Source of the DNA: Myxococcus hansupus
GTDB taxonomy: Bacteria; Myxococcota; Myxococcia; Myxococcales; Myxococcaceae
DNA length: 64,000 bases
Assembly (NCBI RefSeq): GCF_000280925.3
Contig: NZ_CP012109.1
Span: 372,001-436,000, forward strand
Direction of reading: 5' to 3'
Made by a program: the position numbers and the translations under genes. Position 1 is the stretch's first letter; each line of letters starts with the position of its first letter. The notes under the pieces are model-generated. The model was not told the origin of the DNA. It was given only the letters and a program-made list of their open reading frames with translations, and did not search any database. Below, piece after piece: positions 35,794 through 44,510 of the stretch.

Positions 35794-36323
35794 GCCGTCC
35801 TCGCGTCGCCCCGGAGTCGGCCGGTGCGTTCAACGCCGGGCACATCCCATCTGGCCCGCCGTGCGCCCACAAGTAATCCGCCAGTCGCCGCGCCACATGC
35901 CTCCCGCGCGGGGAATGCACGCGGGGATGCGTCACCCCAGGGAGGGGCGTCATCGTCGACCCGGGAACGCTTGCCTGCCTTCCGGGCAGACCACCCACCA
36001 GGACACATGTCGCAACGCCTGAACGGTGCATCAACTCGGATTGATACGGCGCCTAATATTTGATGCCGCGCCCTTTTGAATCTTCAGGGCGCGCGGCGCA
36101 TCTCTAGAGTGTGGGGGATGCGATGGCGCTCCCCCGTCCGGCAGGCGACAGCCCTGTGCGCGGCCGGACCCGAAATTTCGGGCACCACCGCTGTGGTCGC
36201 CTTAGTTTTCGTTGCAGGCAGAGACAGCTTAGGTCAGAGGTCAGGGCGGAAACTTTCGCCGGAGTTGCGCTGCGCTTCGTTCAGGCGTAGGACGCAGCTT
36301 CGGGGGGTTGGTCAGGAGCGGAC
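35794..36323 (+). promoter_or_regulatory. Intergenic region before the PTS operon, no gene
   Basis: A 530-base gap without a credible gene. It holds a perfect 14-base palindrome CCCGAAATTTCGGG (36169-36182), a dyad ATCAA/TTGAT near an AT-rich TAATATTTG stretch (about 36033-36062), and a tandem repeat AGGTCAGAGGTCAG (36231-36244). The EIIA ATG has the ribosome-binding site CAGGAGC. A long leader or small RNA is possible but not shown. Confidence 0.4.
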
Positions 36324-36746
36324 ATGGTCGGCCTCGTCGTCGCAGCGCACGGACGTCTGGCGGAGGAGCTGGTCTCCACCGCTGAGCAGATCGTGGGAGA
36401 GCTTCCCGCGGTGGCAACCTGTAACATCGAGCCTGGGACTCCCGTCGAGGAACTCCGGGCGAAGATGAAGCAGGCGGTTGCCCGCGTGGATGAGGGCTCC
36501 GGTGTCATCATTCTGGCCGACCTCTTCGGAGGTACGCCCTGTAAGGAGTCGCTGATGATGTGTCAGCGAATGAATGTGGAGGTCCTTGCTGGCGTCAACC
36601 TGCCCATGCTGCTGAAGGCGAACTCGCTCCGTTCGGAGGAGTTGTCGCTACCGGAGATGGCCAACCAGCTGGCTTCCCATGGCCAGCGCAACATCACCTG
36701 CGCATCCGCCCTGCTTCGCGAGGCCCAGCAGCAGCCGCGAACTTGA
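36324..36746 (+). CDS. PTS EIIA component, mannose family
   Basis: A 140-residue EIIA-Man domain. The phosphorylated residue is His9 in VVAAHGRLAEEL, and VIILADLFGGTPCK is the second family hallmark. It receives phosphate from HPr and passes it to the EIIB encoded next. It opens the six-gene PTS operon, with the second gene 33 bases on. Confidence 0.95.
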   Translation: MVGLVVAAHGRLAEELVSTAEQIVGELPAVATCNIEPGTPVEELRAKMKQAVARVDEGSGVIILADLFGGTPCKESLMMCQRMNVEVLAGVNLPMLLKANSLRSEELSLPEMANQLASHGQRNITCASALLREAQQQPRT

Positions 36747-36779
36747 CGGACCCGCGCGGGTCGGCGATTCGAGACTGCC

Positions 36780-37265
36780 GTGATCACCCTGGTCCGCGTC
36801 GACAACCGCCTCATCCATGGTCAGGTCGTCGAGGCCTGGCTCCCGTTTCTCAAAGTCTCCCGGGTCGTCGTGGCGGATGACGAGGCGGCGTCGAGCCCGC
36901 TCATCCGCGCGGCCATGGCGCTGGCCGTCCAGAGCGCCATCGAGGTGCAGATTCTGCCCTTGTCCCAGGTGGACTTCGCCGCCCTGTCCAAGGACGGCGT
37001 GCGCACCCTGGTGCTGCTGCGGGACGTGGCCTCGGTGCCCTTCGCGCACGCGCACGGGCTCGCCATGGATGAGCTGAATCTGGGCAACGTGCACTTCGGC
37101 ACCGGCCGCAGGCAGGTGTCTCCGTCCGTCTTCCTGGCGGAGGCGGAGCTGAAGACGCTCCAGCAGCTCTCCGACCAGGGCGTCCGCGTGGCGGCCCGCG
37201 CGGTACCGGCGGAGAAGCCCGTGGACCTGCCGGACCTCCACGAGCGGTGGGCAAAGGCCGGGTGA
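36780..37265 (+). CDS. PTS EIIB component, mannose/sorbose family
   Basis: A 161-residue EIIB of the mannose family, GTG start. The active site is His13 in RVDNRLIHGQV. The rest follows the family (VVADDEAAS, GTGRRQVSPSVFL). The substrate cannot be inferred from EIIB alone. It ends four bases before the EIIC start. Confidence 0.95.
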   Translation: MITLVRVDNRLIHGQVVEAWLPFLKVSRVVVADDEAASSPLIRAAMALAVQSAIEVQILPLSQVDFAALSKDGVRTLVLLRDVASVPFAHAHGLAMDELNLGNVHFGTGRRQVSPSVFLAEAELKTLQQLSDQGVRVAARAVPAEKPVDLPDLHERWAKAG

Positions 37266-37269
37266 GCGC

Positions 37270-37986
37270 GTGAGCGTCGTCTGGACCCAGGTGGCGCTCG
37301 CGGGACTGTGGGGCGGACTGGTGGCGCTGGAGCGCAAGGCGTTCCTCCAGGCCATGCTGTCCCGGCCCCTGGTCGCCGCCACCGTCATGGGCGTTCTCCT
37401 GGATGACGTGGCCTCGGGGCTTGCCATTGGCATGCTCCTGGAGCTGTTCTTCCTGGGCACCGCCAACCTGGGCGCGGCCCTGCCGGAGAACGACACCCTG
37501 GCGGCCACGGGCGCCAGCGCCGCCGCGGCCACGTTGTCGGCGGCCACGGGCGCGGGCTCCACGCCGGCCATCTGGTCCCTGGCGGTGCTGCTCTTCATTG
37601 GCCTGGGGCGCGTGGGCCGCCGCGGTGACCGCTTGCTGGAGGGCTACACGGCGCGCCTGGCGCGGGTGGCGTTGGCCTCCGCGGAGGCGGGCGACCTGAC
37701 GCGCGCGATGCGGCAGAACCTGTGGGGGATGTGGCCCCACTTCGGGGTGTACGGCGCGCTCACCGCGCTCTGCGCGCTCTTGGGCTTCTACATCGAGCCG
37801 CTGCTCCAGGCGCTTCCGCCGGTGGTGGTGCGCGGGCTGGCGTGGGCCTGGCCGGCCATGGCGTCCGTGGCGGCGGCCATCGCGGCCCAGGGCAGCCACG
37901 CCCGGCGCGCGCCGCTCTACGCGGGGCTGGGCGCGGCGGTGGTGACGGTGTCCGTCGTCAGCGTCCTGCTCCTGGAGGCCCGATGA
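37270..37986 (+). CDS. PTS EIIC component, mannose family
   Basis: A 238-residue membrane subunit with several hydrophobic helices and the family stretch LLELFFLGTANLGAALPENDT. GTG start at 37270. It overlaps the EIID gene by four bases (ATGA). It would form the sugar channel together with EIID. Confidence 0.92.
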   Translation: MSVVWTQVALAGLWGGLVALERKAFLQAMLSRPLVAATVMGVLLDDVASGLAIGMLLELFFLGTANLGAALPENDTLAATGASAAAATLSAATGAGSTPAIWSLAVLLFIGLGRVGRRGDRLLEGYTARLARVALASAEAGDLTRAMRQNLWGMWPHFGVYGALTALCALLGFYIEPLLQALPPVVVRGLAWAWPAMASVAAAIAAQGSHARRAPLYAGLGAAVVTVSVVSVLLLEAR

Positions 37987-38750
37987 GCACGGCCCCCGCG
38001 ACGCTGGGCTTCGGGGTGCTGCTGCGCGTCTTCCTGCGCTCGCTCTTCCTGCAGGCGTCGTGGAACCCCAAGGGCATGCAGAACCTGGGGCTGGCCTACG
38101 CCGTCTACCCTGCCCTGGCCGCGCTGTACCCGGCGGGCGCCGCGCGCGAGGAGGCGGTGCGCCGGCACCTGGTCTTCTTCAACACGCACCCCTACGTGGC
38201 GGCGGCCATCGTCGGCGGCGTCATCAACCACGAGCAGCGCATCGCCCAGGGCGAGGAGACGCCGGACAAGGTGGTGGCCTTCAAGGCCGCGCTCATGGGC
38301 CCGCTGGCGGCGCTGGGGGACGGCTTCTTCTGGCTGTCGCTCAAGCCCGCGACGGGCGCGGTGAGCGCCGCGCTGGTGCCGCTCCTGGGCGTGTGGGCGG
38401 TGCCGCTGTTCCTGGTCCTCTACAACCTGGTCCACGTGCTGCTGCGGGTGCGCCTGTACTGGCTGGGCCTGACGCTGGGAGACCAACTGGTGGAGGCGGT
38501 GGCGCGCGCGAATCTCCCCGCCCGGGGCGCGCGGCTGCGGGCGGTGGCGGCGACCAGCGCGGGCGGTGTGGCCGCCTGGCTGGCGGTTTCGTTCGGGACC
38601 AACGCGGGTGGCCTGTATGCGCCCCTGCTGGCGGCCGGGTGCCTGGCCTTGGGGGTGGCGTCCTACGTGCTAGTGAGTCGTCGGGTGCCGAACTACGTGG
38701 TGCTCTATGTCGCGGCGGGCCTGGCCTGCGTGGCGGGAGCATTCCTTTAA
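37983..38750 (+). CDS. PTS EIID component, mannose family
   Basis: A 255-residue EIID protein. The family pattern is clear: QASWNPKGMQNLGLAYAVYP, then FFNTHPYVAAAIVGGV and MGPLAALGDGFFW. Together with EIIC it makes the membrane part of a mannose-type permease. The start overlaps the EIIC stop. Confidence 0.95.
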   Translation: MSTAPATLGFGVLLRVFLRSLFLQASWNPKGMQNLGLAYAVYPALAALYPAGAAREEAVRRHLVFFNTHPYVAAAIVGGVINHEQRIAQGEETPDKVVAFKAALMGPLAALGDGFFWLSLKPATGAVSAALVPLLGVWAVPLFLVLYNLVHVLLRVRLYWLGLTLGDQLVEAVARANLPARGARLRAVAATSAGGVAAWLAVSFGTNAGGLYAPLLAAGCLALGVASYVLVSRRVPNYVVLYVAAGLACVAGAFL

Positions 38751-38767
38751 GGAGAGTGGGAGTCGAG

Positions 38768-39046
38768 ATGGCAAGCGTGGTCGAAGGGACGTACGAGATC
38801 ATCAACGCGCTGGGGCTCCACGCCCGGGCCGCGGCGCAGATGGTCAAGGTGGCCAACCGGTTCAAGAGCGAGGTCACCATCGAAGCCCAGGGACAGCGGG
38901 CCAATGCCAAATCCATCATGGGCGTGCTGATGCTCGCCGCCGCGCAGGGCACCCAGGTGAAGCTCACCTGCAAGGGCGACGACGCGGATGCATGTCTCCA
39001 GGAGCTGGCGAAGCTCATTGGAGACCGTTTCGGCGAGGCGCAGTGA
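38768..39046 (+). CDS. ptsH: Phosphocarrier protein HPr
   Basis: A 92-residue HPr. The catalytic His18 is in GLHARAA and the regulatory serine, Ser49, in ANAKSIMGVLML, which makes it a substrate for the HprK of this window. AAGGAG precedes the ATG at 38768. It lies between EIID and EI, so general and sugar-specific PTS proteins are co-transcribed. Confidence 0.96.
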   Translation: MASVVEGTYEIINALGLHARAAAQMVKVANRFKSEVTIEAQGQRANAKSIMGVLMLAAAQGTQVKLTCKGDDADACLQELAKLIGDRFGEAQ

Positions 39047-39092
39047 CGGGCTGTTGGGATAACGCGGTAGCGGGACAGGAGCGGAAGGAATC

Positions 39093-40946
39093 GTGAGCAG
39101 CCAGGCCACCCCCACTCTGAGGTTGTTGGGCATCGGCGCCTCTCCCGGCATCGCGGTGGGGCATGCCTTCATCCTGGACCGCAAGCGCATCCGCACGCCC
39201 AAGTTGCGTCTGGCGGAGGCGGAGGTCGAGCCCGAGCGGATGCGGATGAAGACCGCCATCGACCTGTCGGACCGGCAGCTCGCCGAGCTGAAGGACCAGA
39301 TTACGCGCACCGAGGGCAGCGACCACGCCCTCATCCTGGAAGCGCACCGGTTGATGCTCCACGACCCCATGCTCGTGGACGAGGTGAACCGGCTCATCAT
39401 CGAGGACCGCATCAACGCCGAGTGGGCCGTCCGGCGCGTGGCGCGCAAAATCAAGCACCTGTTCGACAACATCCCGGACGAGTACTTCCGCGAGCGCCGC
39501 TCGGACGTCGACTATGTCGCCGACCGCATCATCCGCAACCTGATGGGGCAGGTGGTGGACGAGGAGGTGGAGGTCCCCGCCGAGGCCATCGTCGTCGCGC
39601 ATGACTTGTCCCCCGCGGACGCCGCGCTGATGGCGCGCAGTGGCCGGGTGGCGGGCTTCGTGACGGACCTGGGCGGCCAGACGAGCCACACCGCCATCGT
39701 CGCCCGCGCGCGGGAGACGCCCGCGGTGGTGGGCGCCGGCCGGGCCAGCGAGCAGATTTCCCCGGGCGACCTGGTGGCCATGGATGGCATCCGGGGCGTG
39801 GTGCTGGTGAACCCCTCGGAGGAGCAGCTCGCCGTCTTCCGCGAGGAGCAGCGCCGCTATCAAGAGAGCGAGCGGCTGGCGCTCGCCACCAAGGATTTGC
39901 CCGCCGTCAGCACGGACGGCTTCCAGATTCGCCTCAACGGCAACATCGAGTTCCTGGAGGAGATCCCCTCGCTGCTGGCGCACGGCGCGGAGGGCATTGG
40001 CCTGTACCGCACCGAGTTCATGTTCCTGGACCGGAAGACGGCGCCCACCGAGGAGGAGCACTACCGCGCCTACCGGCAGGTGCTCGAGGCCATGGGCGGG
40101 CGTCCCGTCACCATCCGCACGTTGGATTTGGGCGGCGACAAGGTGCCGGGCAAGACGAAGCACGAGAAGGAACCCAACCCGGCCATGGGCCTGCGGGCCA
40201 TCCGCTACTGCCTGTCCAACCGGGAGCTGTTCCGCACGCAGCTTCGCGCGCTCCTGCGCGCCAGCGTGCACGGCAACCTGCGGCTGATGTTCCCCCTCAT
40301 CTGTGGCGTGAGCGAGCTGCGCGAGGCCCGCAGCGAGCTGGAGGCCTGCCGCACGGAGCTGGGCCGCGCGGGCGTGCCCATCGGCAAGCGTTTCCCCGTG
40401 GGCATCATGGTGGAGACGCCCAGCGCGGCCACCATCGCGGACCGCCTGGCCCAGGAGGCCGACTTCTTCTCGGTGGGGACCAACGACCTCATCCAGTACT
40501 CGCTGGCCATCGACCGCCAGAACCGCGAGGTGGCCTACCTCTACCGCCCCCTCCACCTGTCCGTGCTCCGGCAGTTGCGCGGCATCATCGACGCGGCGCG
40601 GGCGGCTAACATCCCCGTGGCCATGTGTGGGGAAATGGCGGGAGATCCGCTCTACACGTTGGTGTTGCTGGCGCTGGGCTTCGACGAGCTGTCCATGACG
40701 TCGGGGCAGATTCCGGTGGTGAAGCGTCTGCTTCGCCGGGTCAGCCGCACGGACGCCATGGAGCTCCTGCAGAACGCCATGGAGCTGACCACCGCGGAGG
40801 AAATCGAGCGGTACGTGCGCACGGAGATGGACCGCCGCTTCAGCGAGACGATGGAGCCGGAGGCCCCGGGTGTAGGGAACCCGGAGCCCGCCGACCATGA
40901 GCCGCGGGAGCACGGGGCACCGCCTTCCGGGCGCAACACGGCCTGA
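39093..40946 (+). CDS. ptsI: PTS enzyme I
   Basis: A 617-residue phosphoenolpyruvate-protein phosphotransferase, GTG start. The phosphohistidine is His199 in GGQTSHTAIVARA. The PEP-binding barrel follows (GLYRTEFMFLDR, FSVGTNDLIQYSLAIDRQN, VAMCGEMAGDP). The C-terminal ~35 residues beyond the barrel are a Pro/Glu-rich extension not usual in the family. There is no GAF domain, so it is not PtsP. It passes phosphate from PEP to HPr. Confidence 0.96.
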   Translation: MSSQATPTLRLLGIGASPGIAVGHAFILDRKRIRTPKLRLAEAEVEPERMRMKTAIDLSDRQLAELKDQITRTEGSDHALILEAHRLMLHDPMLVDEVNRLIIEDRINAEWAVRRVARKIKHLFDNIPDEYFRERRSDVDYVADRIIRNLMGQVVDEEVEVPAEAIVVAHDLSPADAALMARSGRVAGFVTDLGGQTSHTAIVARARETPAVVGAGRASEQISPGDLVAMDGIRGVVLVNPSEEQLAVFREEQRRYQESERLALATKDLPAVSTDGFQIRLNGNIEFLEEIPSLLAHGAEGIGLYRTEFMFLDRKTAPTEEEHYRAYRQVLEAMGGRPVTIRTLDLGGDKVPGKTKHEKEPNPAMGLRAIRYCLSNRELFRTQLRALLRASVHGNLRLMFPLICGVSELREARSELEACRTELGRAGVPIGKRFPVGIMVETPSAATIADRLAQEADFFSVGTNDLIQYSLAIDRQNREVAYLYRPLHLSVLRQLRGIIDAARAANIPVAMCGEMAGDPLYTLVLLALGFDELSMTSGQIPVVKRLLRRVSRTDAMELLQNAMELTTAEEIERYVRTEMDRRFSETMEPEAPGVGNPEPADHEPREHGAPPSGRNTA

Positions 40947-40948
40947 GC

Positions 40949-40970
40949 CCCCGCCCCCATGAGGGCGGGG
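40949..40970 (+). terminator. Terminator of the PTS operon
   Basis: Perfect 8-base-pair stem CCCCGCCC/GGGCGGGG with a 6-base loop, directly after the ptsI stop. No T-run follows. Confidence 0.65.
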
Positions 40971-41080
40971 TGTACGGCGATGGCTTGCCAACACGCCTAC
41001 CGGACCCGAAGGGGATTCCGGTTGCGGACGGGCATGTGCAACTTGCTGGGACGGGCATACGGCTCGCCCCAGGAGCAAGC

Positions 41081-41524
41081 ATGTTCAATCCCGCGAACAT
41101 CCAGATGGGCATGACAGCGAGAGACCGGGATGGTGAGAAGGTGGGCACCATCATCGCCGCGGATGCGGCCGGGTTCTTCATTGGCAGAGGGCGCCTCTTC
41201 ACGCGCGACTGCCGCTTGGCCTTCTCGGATGTGACGGACATCGACGGCGACGACGTCTACTTGCGCGGAGAGCTCTCGGAGCTGCCGGACCTGCGTCCCG
41301 AGGCGCTGGCGCCCTCGCGGCGCACCTCCACCACCGCGGGGCTGCCGCTCCAGCATGACCTCACGGGCGGGCTGGGTTGGGCGGACGAGGACGCCGACGA
41401 GGAGCCTTCGTCGCCCTCCGTGCGCCAGGCGTCCGGGATGGCGCAGCACTGGGCGGGCGGCGGTGATGACGCGGCGCCTCGCCGTGAGGCGCCGACGGAT
41501 TCACGCCGGCACACGCGCCACTGA
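41081..41524 (+). CDS. PRC-barrel-like (DUF2171-type) protein
   Basis: A 147-residue cytoplasmic protein. The first ~70 residues look like a PRC-barrel or DUF2171 domain (MTARDRDGEKVGTIIAAD, then FFIGRGRLF, DVTDIDGDDVYLRG). The rest is acidic and then Arg/Ser-rich and probably disordered. The ATG at 41081 has the ribosome-binding site AGGAGC; the frame is open upstream to 40970, but that part lies over the terminator. It is convergent with rpsN, 12 bases between stops. Role unknown. Confidence 0.8.
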   Translation: MFNPANIQMGMTARDRDGEKVGTIIAADAAGFFIGRGRLFTRDCRLAFSDVTDIDGDDVYLRGELSELPDLRPEALAPSRRTSTTAGLPLQHDLTGGLGWADEDADEEPSSPSVRQASGMAQHWAGGGDDAAPRREAPTDSRRHTRH

Positions 41525-41536
41525 GCCGCGCCAGGC

Positions 41537-41842
41537 TCACCAGCTTGATTTGATGACGCCGGGAATCTCTCCCCGGAGGGCCTTCTCGCGCAGCGCGATG
41601 CGCGAGAGGCCGAAGCGCCGCAGGTTGCCGCGGGGCCGGCCGGTGAGCGCGCAGCGATTCGTCACACGGTTGGGGTTCGAGTCGCGGGGCAGGGACGCCA
41701 GGGCGTCCTGGGCCTCGCGGCGCTCTTCGTAGGACAGGGAGACGTCGCGGACGCGCGCCTTCAGCGCCGCGCGGCGCTTCGCGTACTTCGCCACCAGGGC
41801 CTTGCGCTGCTCGTTGCGCGCGACCTTGCTCTTCTTCGCCAT
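41537..41842 (-). CDS. rpsN: 30S ribosomal protein S14, zinc-free form
   Basis: A 101-residue S14 of the long type without the CxxC zinc ribbon ([17 protein letters not shown]..., then [19 protein letters not shown] and [11 protein letters not shown]). Bacteria often encode such a copy as a paralogue used when zinc is scarce; whether another S14 exists elsewhere in this genome cannot be seen. It is the last gene of the putative zinc-response operon. Confidence 0.95.
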   Translation of the reverse strand: MAKKSKVARNEQRKALVAKYAKRRAALKARVRDVSLSYEERREAQDALASLPRDSNPNRVTNRCALTGRPRGNLRRFGLSRIALREKALRGEIPGVIKSSW

Positions 41843-41874
41843 GACGGTGTCTTTCTCGGTGCGAGGCCTCGTCG

Positions 41875-42069
41875 TCAGGAGACGGACTCGCTCAGGGGTT
41901 CGGGGGAGGGCACGACGTTGAGGTGGGCGGGCGGCGCTGGCGCTTCGTCCGAGTCGTCCCCGGCGACGTCCACCATCAGGGGCGGCGCGTACTCACGGCC
42001 ATGCGGCCGGTGCCGCGCGGCGCACCGGAGCCTCGGCGCGCGGGTGGGACGCCCATCACGGCGGCGCAT
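41875..42069 (-). CDS. Unknown 64-residue protein in the zinc operon
   Basis: A small frame whose ATG overlaps the rpmB stop (TGATG), a coupling typical of real genes. N-terminal half Arg-rich ([16 protein letters not shown]), C-terminal half acidic with Pro and Ser ([15 protein letters not shown]). One Cys and two His lie in [13 protein letters not shown], which could bind a metal. It does not match S18, L31, L36 or another ribosomal protein I know. It could also be non-coding spacer. Confidence 0.4.
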   Translation of the reverse strand: MRRRDGRPTRAPRLRCAARHRPHGREYAPPLMVDVAGDDSDEAPAPPAHLNVVPSPEPLSESVS

Positions 42070-42305
42070 CAGAGCTTCACGCCTTCCGCGAGGAGCTCCC
42101 GCACGACGCGGTCGATGCCGCGCTGGTTGATGATGCGGATGCCGTGCGCGCTCACCCGCAGCTTCACGAAGCGGTTCATGCTGGGCACCCAGAAGCGGTG
42201 CCACTGGAGGTTGGGCAGCGAGCGCCGCTTGTGCCGGTTGTTGGCGTGAGACACGGTGTTGCCGACGAGCGGCCGCTTTCCGGTGACCTGGCAGACCTTG
42301 GACAT
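42069..42305 (-). CDS. rpmB: 50S ribosomal protein L28, zinc-free form
   Basis: A 78-residue L28 ([20 protein letters not shown], then [13 protein letters not shown] and [19 protein letters not shown]). It keeps a single Cys and lacks the paired CxxC sites of the zinc-binding form. It stands in the same operon as zinc-free L33 and S14. Its start at 42305 is 11 bases after the DUF1826 stop. Confidence 0.95.
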   Translation of the reverse strand: MSKVCQVTGKRPLVGNTVSHANNRHKRRSLPNLQWHRFWVPSMNRFVKLRVSAHGIRIINQRGIDRVVRELLAEGVKL

Positions 42306-42316
42306 GGTGGGGGCCT

Positions 42317-42946
42317 CTAGAGTGCTTCGATGGAGAGGAAGAGCCGCCGTCGGCCACTGCCGGCGATGGCGGGGGAGCGATGCACGGCGCCGTTGCCCCG
42401 GTTGTCGGGCCACGACTCGCCCTTGAGGAGCGCCACGTCGAAGCGCTCCAGCGCCCGCACGGGCGCCCCTGGCCTCGCGGTGGGACCCCGCGCGCCGCGC
42501 AGGACATGGGCGTTCTCCAGCCATTCGGTGGGCGGGCCCGCGTAGGTGCACAGCAGCCGGACGCCCACGCGGTCCACGTGGAAGCTCGGGCATATGTCTT
42601 CGCCGAGGATTTGGAGGCGCACTCCCAGCTCCGCCGCGCCGAACAGGTCCGCGTAGAGCCGCGCCAGGAAGTGCACGCCCGCGAGCCAGGCCTCGAACAA
42701 GGGCCCCTGGGGCAGCCCTTCGAGCCGGGGTCGCAGGTCCGGGGCGTCGCCGCGCACGCGCGCGATGACGTTCAATGCGTGCGTGGCCGTCACCTCGTTG
42801 AGCCAATGTGTCAGCGGTGCGTCGAAGCCCCTGCGCCAGACGCAGAGGTTGAGCCCTTCACGGTAGATGTCCGTGAGCGCCTCGGGCGTCCACACGAAGG
42901 CCTGGGTCTCCTCGGGGTGGGCGGGGAGGGCGTGCGCGGGTGGCAT
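42317..42946 (-). CDS. DUF1826 protein
   Basis: A 209-residue protein of the DUF1826 family, recognised by [29 protein letters not shown] text (split: [25 protein letters not shown]) and the closing [12 protein letters not shown]. The family has no known activity but is often in Zur-controlled operons with COG0523 proteins, as here. The start at 42946 overlaps the stop of the GTPase gene by one base. Conserved Cys/His residues could be metal ligands. Confidence 0.85.
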   Translation of the reverse strand: MPPAHALPAHPEETQAFVWTPEALTDIYREGLNLCVWRRGFDAPLTHWLNEVTATHALNVIARVRGDAPDLRPRLEGLPQGPLFEAWLAGVHFLARLYADLFGAAELGVRLQILGEDICPSFHVDRVGVRLLCTYAGPPTEWLENAHVLRGARGPTARPGAPVRALERFDVALLKGESWPDNRGNGAVHRSPAIAGSGRRRLFLSIEAL

Positions 42947-44187
42947 CAGGCGCCCTCCGCTTCCCGTGACGGTTCGGCCTCGTCGGTCCGCAGCACCACC
43001 CATTCAGGGAACGGGTCTTGGAGTTGCGCCCACTGCGCCGAGTCCCGCGCCAGCTCCTCGGGCGTGAGCAGGCAGGCCTCGAGCAGCCGCGCCATCTCCT
43101 CGTGGTCCGCGTCCTGGGTGATGAAGACGATTTCCTGCCGCCGGTCACCGTGGGGCCCCACGCACTCGCGCTCGATGTCGGCGCGGGACGCGGCGTCCTC
43201 TGGCCACTCCGCGCGGGGCATCGCGTCCCACCACATGCCGCCGGGCTCGAAGCTGCACGCGCCGCCCGCCTGGGCCCAGACGCCCGCGATGTCCATCCGC
43301 GACGCGAGCCAGAAGAAGCCCTTGGAGCGCAGCACGCCCCGCCAGCTCCCGTGGATGAAGTCCCACAGCCGGGAGGGATGGAAGGGCACGCGGCTGCGGA
43401 AGACGAAGCTGCGGATGCCGTACGTCTCGGTCTCCGGCGTGTGCTCGCCCCGCAGCTCCCGGAGCCAGCCGGGCGAGCGGCGCGCGCGTTCAAAGTCGAA
43501 GCGGCCGGTGTTGAGCACCGCCGTCAGCGGGACGCGCCCGCGCTCCGCGGGGACAAGCGCCGCGCCGGGGTTGAGCTTGCGCAGGATGTCCCGGAGCCGG
43601 GCGGCCTCCGCCTCTGGAACCAGGTCCAGCTTGTTGAGCACGAGCACGTCCGCGAACTCCACCTGCTCCACGAGCAGGTCCACCACGGTGCGTTCGTCCT
43701 CGTCCGCGGCGGCCAGTCCTCGCGCGGCGAGGTCATCCGCGGCGTTCCAGTCCCGCAGGAAGTGCAGGGCGTCCACCACCGTCACCAGCGTGTCCAGCCT
43801 CGCCACGTCCGACAGGCTCTGTCCGGATTCGTCCGCGAAGGTGAACGTCTCCGCGACGGGCAGGGGCTCGGAGATGCCGGTGGACTCGATGAGCAGGTAG
43901 TCGAAGCGGCTTTCCCGCGCGAGCCGGGAGACCTCCAGGAGCAGGTCCTCGCGCAGCGTGCAGCAGATGCAGCCGTTGGACAGCTCCACGAGCTTCTCGT
44001 CCACGCGGCTCAGCGCCCCGCCGCCCGCCTTCACCAGCCGGGCGTCGATGTTCACCTCGCTCATGTCGTTGACGATGACCGCCACCCGCAGGCCCTCGCG
44101 GTTCTGGAGGACGTGGTTGAGCAGCGTCGTCTTGCCCGCGCCCAGGAAGCCGGAGAGCACGGTGACGGGCAGCCGGGGTGCCGTCAC
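42946..44187 (-). CDS. COG0523 (CobW/ZigA-type) metal-chaperone GTPase
   Basis: A 413-residue G3E GTPase. Walker [12 protein letters not shown] (13-23), the metal-binding CxCC as Cys73-Ile-Cys75-Cys76 in [11 protein letters not shown], Walker B ESTGISEP, and the base-recognition NKLDL are present. The C-terminal CobW-C domain contains [19 protein letters not shown]0523 members next to zinc-free ribosomal proteins are thought to deliver zinc to essential enzymes under starvation (ZNG1/ZigA type). GTG start, overlapping the rpmG stop by four bases. Confidence 0.93.
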   Translation of the reverse strand: MTAPRLPVTVLSGFLGAGKTTLLNHVLQNREGLRVAVIVNDMSEVNIDARLVKAGGGALSRVDEKLVELSNGCICCTLREDLLLEVSRLARESRFDYLLIESTGISEPLPVAETFTFADESGQSLSDVARLDTLVTVVDALHFLRDWNAADDLAARGLAAADEDERTVVDLLVEQVEFADVLVLNKLDLVPEAEAARLRDILRKLNPGAALVPAERGRVPLTAVLNTGRFDFERARRSPGWLRELRGEHTPETETYGIRSFVFRSRVPFHPSRLWDFIHGSWRGVLRSKGFFWLASRMDIAGVWAQAGGACSFEPGGMWWDAMPRAEWPEDAASRADIERECVGPHGDRRQEIVFITQDADHEEMARLLEACLLTPEELARDSAQWAQLQDPFPEWVVLRTDEAEPSREAEGA

Positions 44188-44348
44188 GGTTTGCCCTCCA
44201 CGAACAGCACGTGCTTGCGCACGCGCGGGTCGTACTTCCTAAGGTGGAGCTTCTCCTGCGACTTCCGCTTGTTCTTCGTCGTCGTGTAGACGAAGCCCGT
44301 CCCGGCCGACGACACGAGCTGGATGATGGTTCGGTTTCCCTTGGGCAT
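44184..44348 (-). CDS. rpmG: 50S ribosomal protein L33, zinc-free form
   Basis: A 54-residue L33 ([19 protein letters not shown], then YTTTKNKR and [19 protein letters not shown]) without the CxxC pairs of the zinc form. It is the first gene of the zinc-response operon; the AT-richer region just upstream probably holds the regulator site. Start ATG 44348 fits the family N-terminus. Confidence 0.96.
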   Translation of the reverse strand: MPKGNRTIIQLVSSAGTGFVYTTTKNKRKSQEKLHLRKYDPRVRKHVLFVEGKP

Positions 44349-44429
44349 GGTGGGCTCCGGTTGTGCGGACATGACGGGGCATGCCGCGGCCAGGGGCCGC
44401 CGCGATGACACGCCAGAATTCGATTTGGT

Positions 44430-44480
44430 GTCCGGAGTGTTGTTGTAACTAAGTTGCGTTATTGGCGCAAGGCTCGCTGC
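44430..44480 (-). promoter_or_regulatory. Candidate Zur-type operator and promoter
   Basis: An AT-rich island between rpmG and the MgtC gene. The dyad TTGCG-N7-CGCAA lies at 44454-44470, and GTTGTAAC (44441-44448) is a near-palindrome beside it. These are the only dyads in the right place for a zinc-dependent repressor, but the sequence is not the textbook Zur box. Confidence 0.35.
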
Positions 44481-44510
44481 AGGCGGGCGTGCGCGGAAGC
44501 GTGCGCGCCG

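Noticed and set aside
36113..36135. Intrinsic terminator in the PTS leader (GGGGG/CCCCC)
   Set aside because: Only five G-C pairs with a 13-base loop and no T-run.
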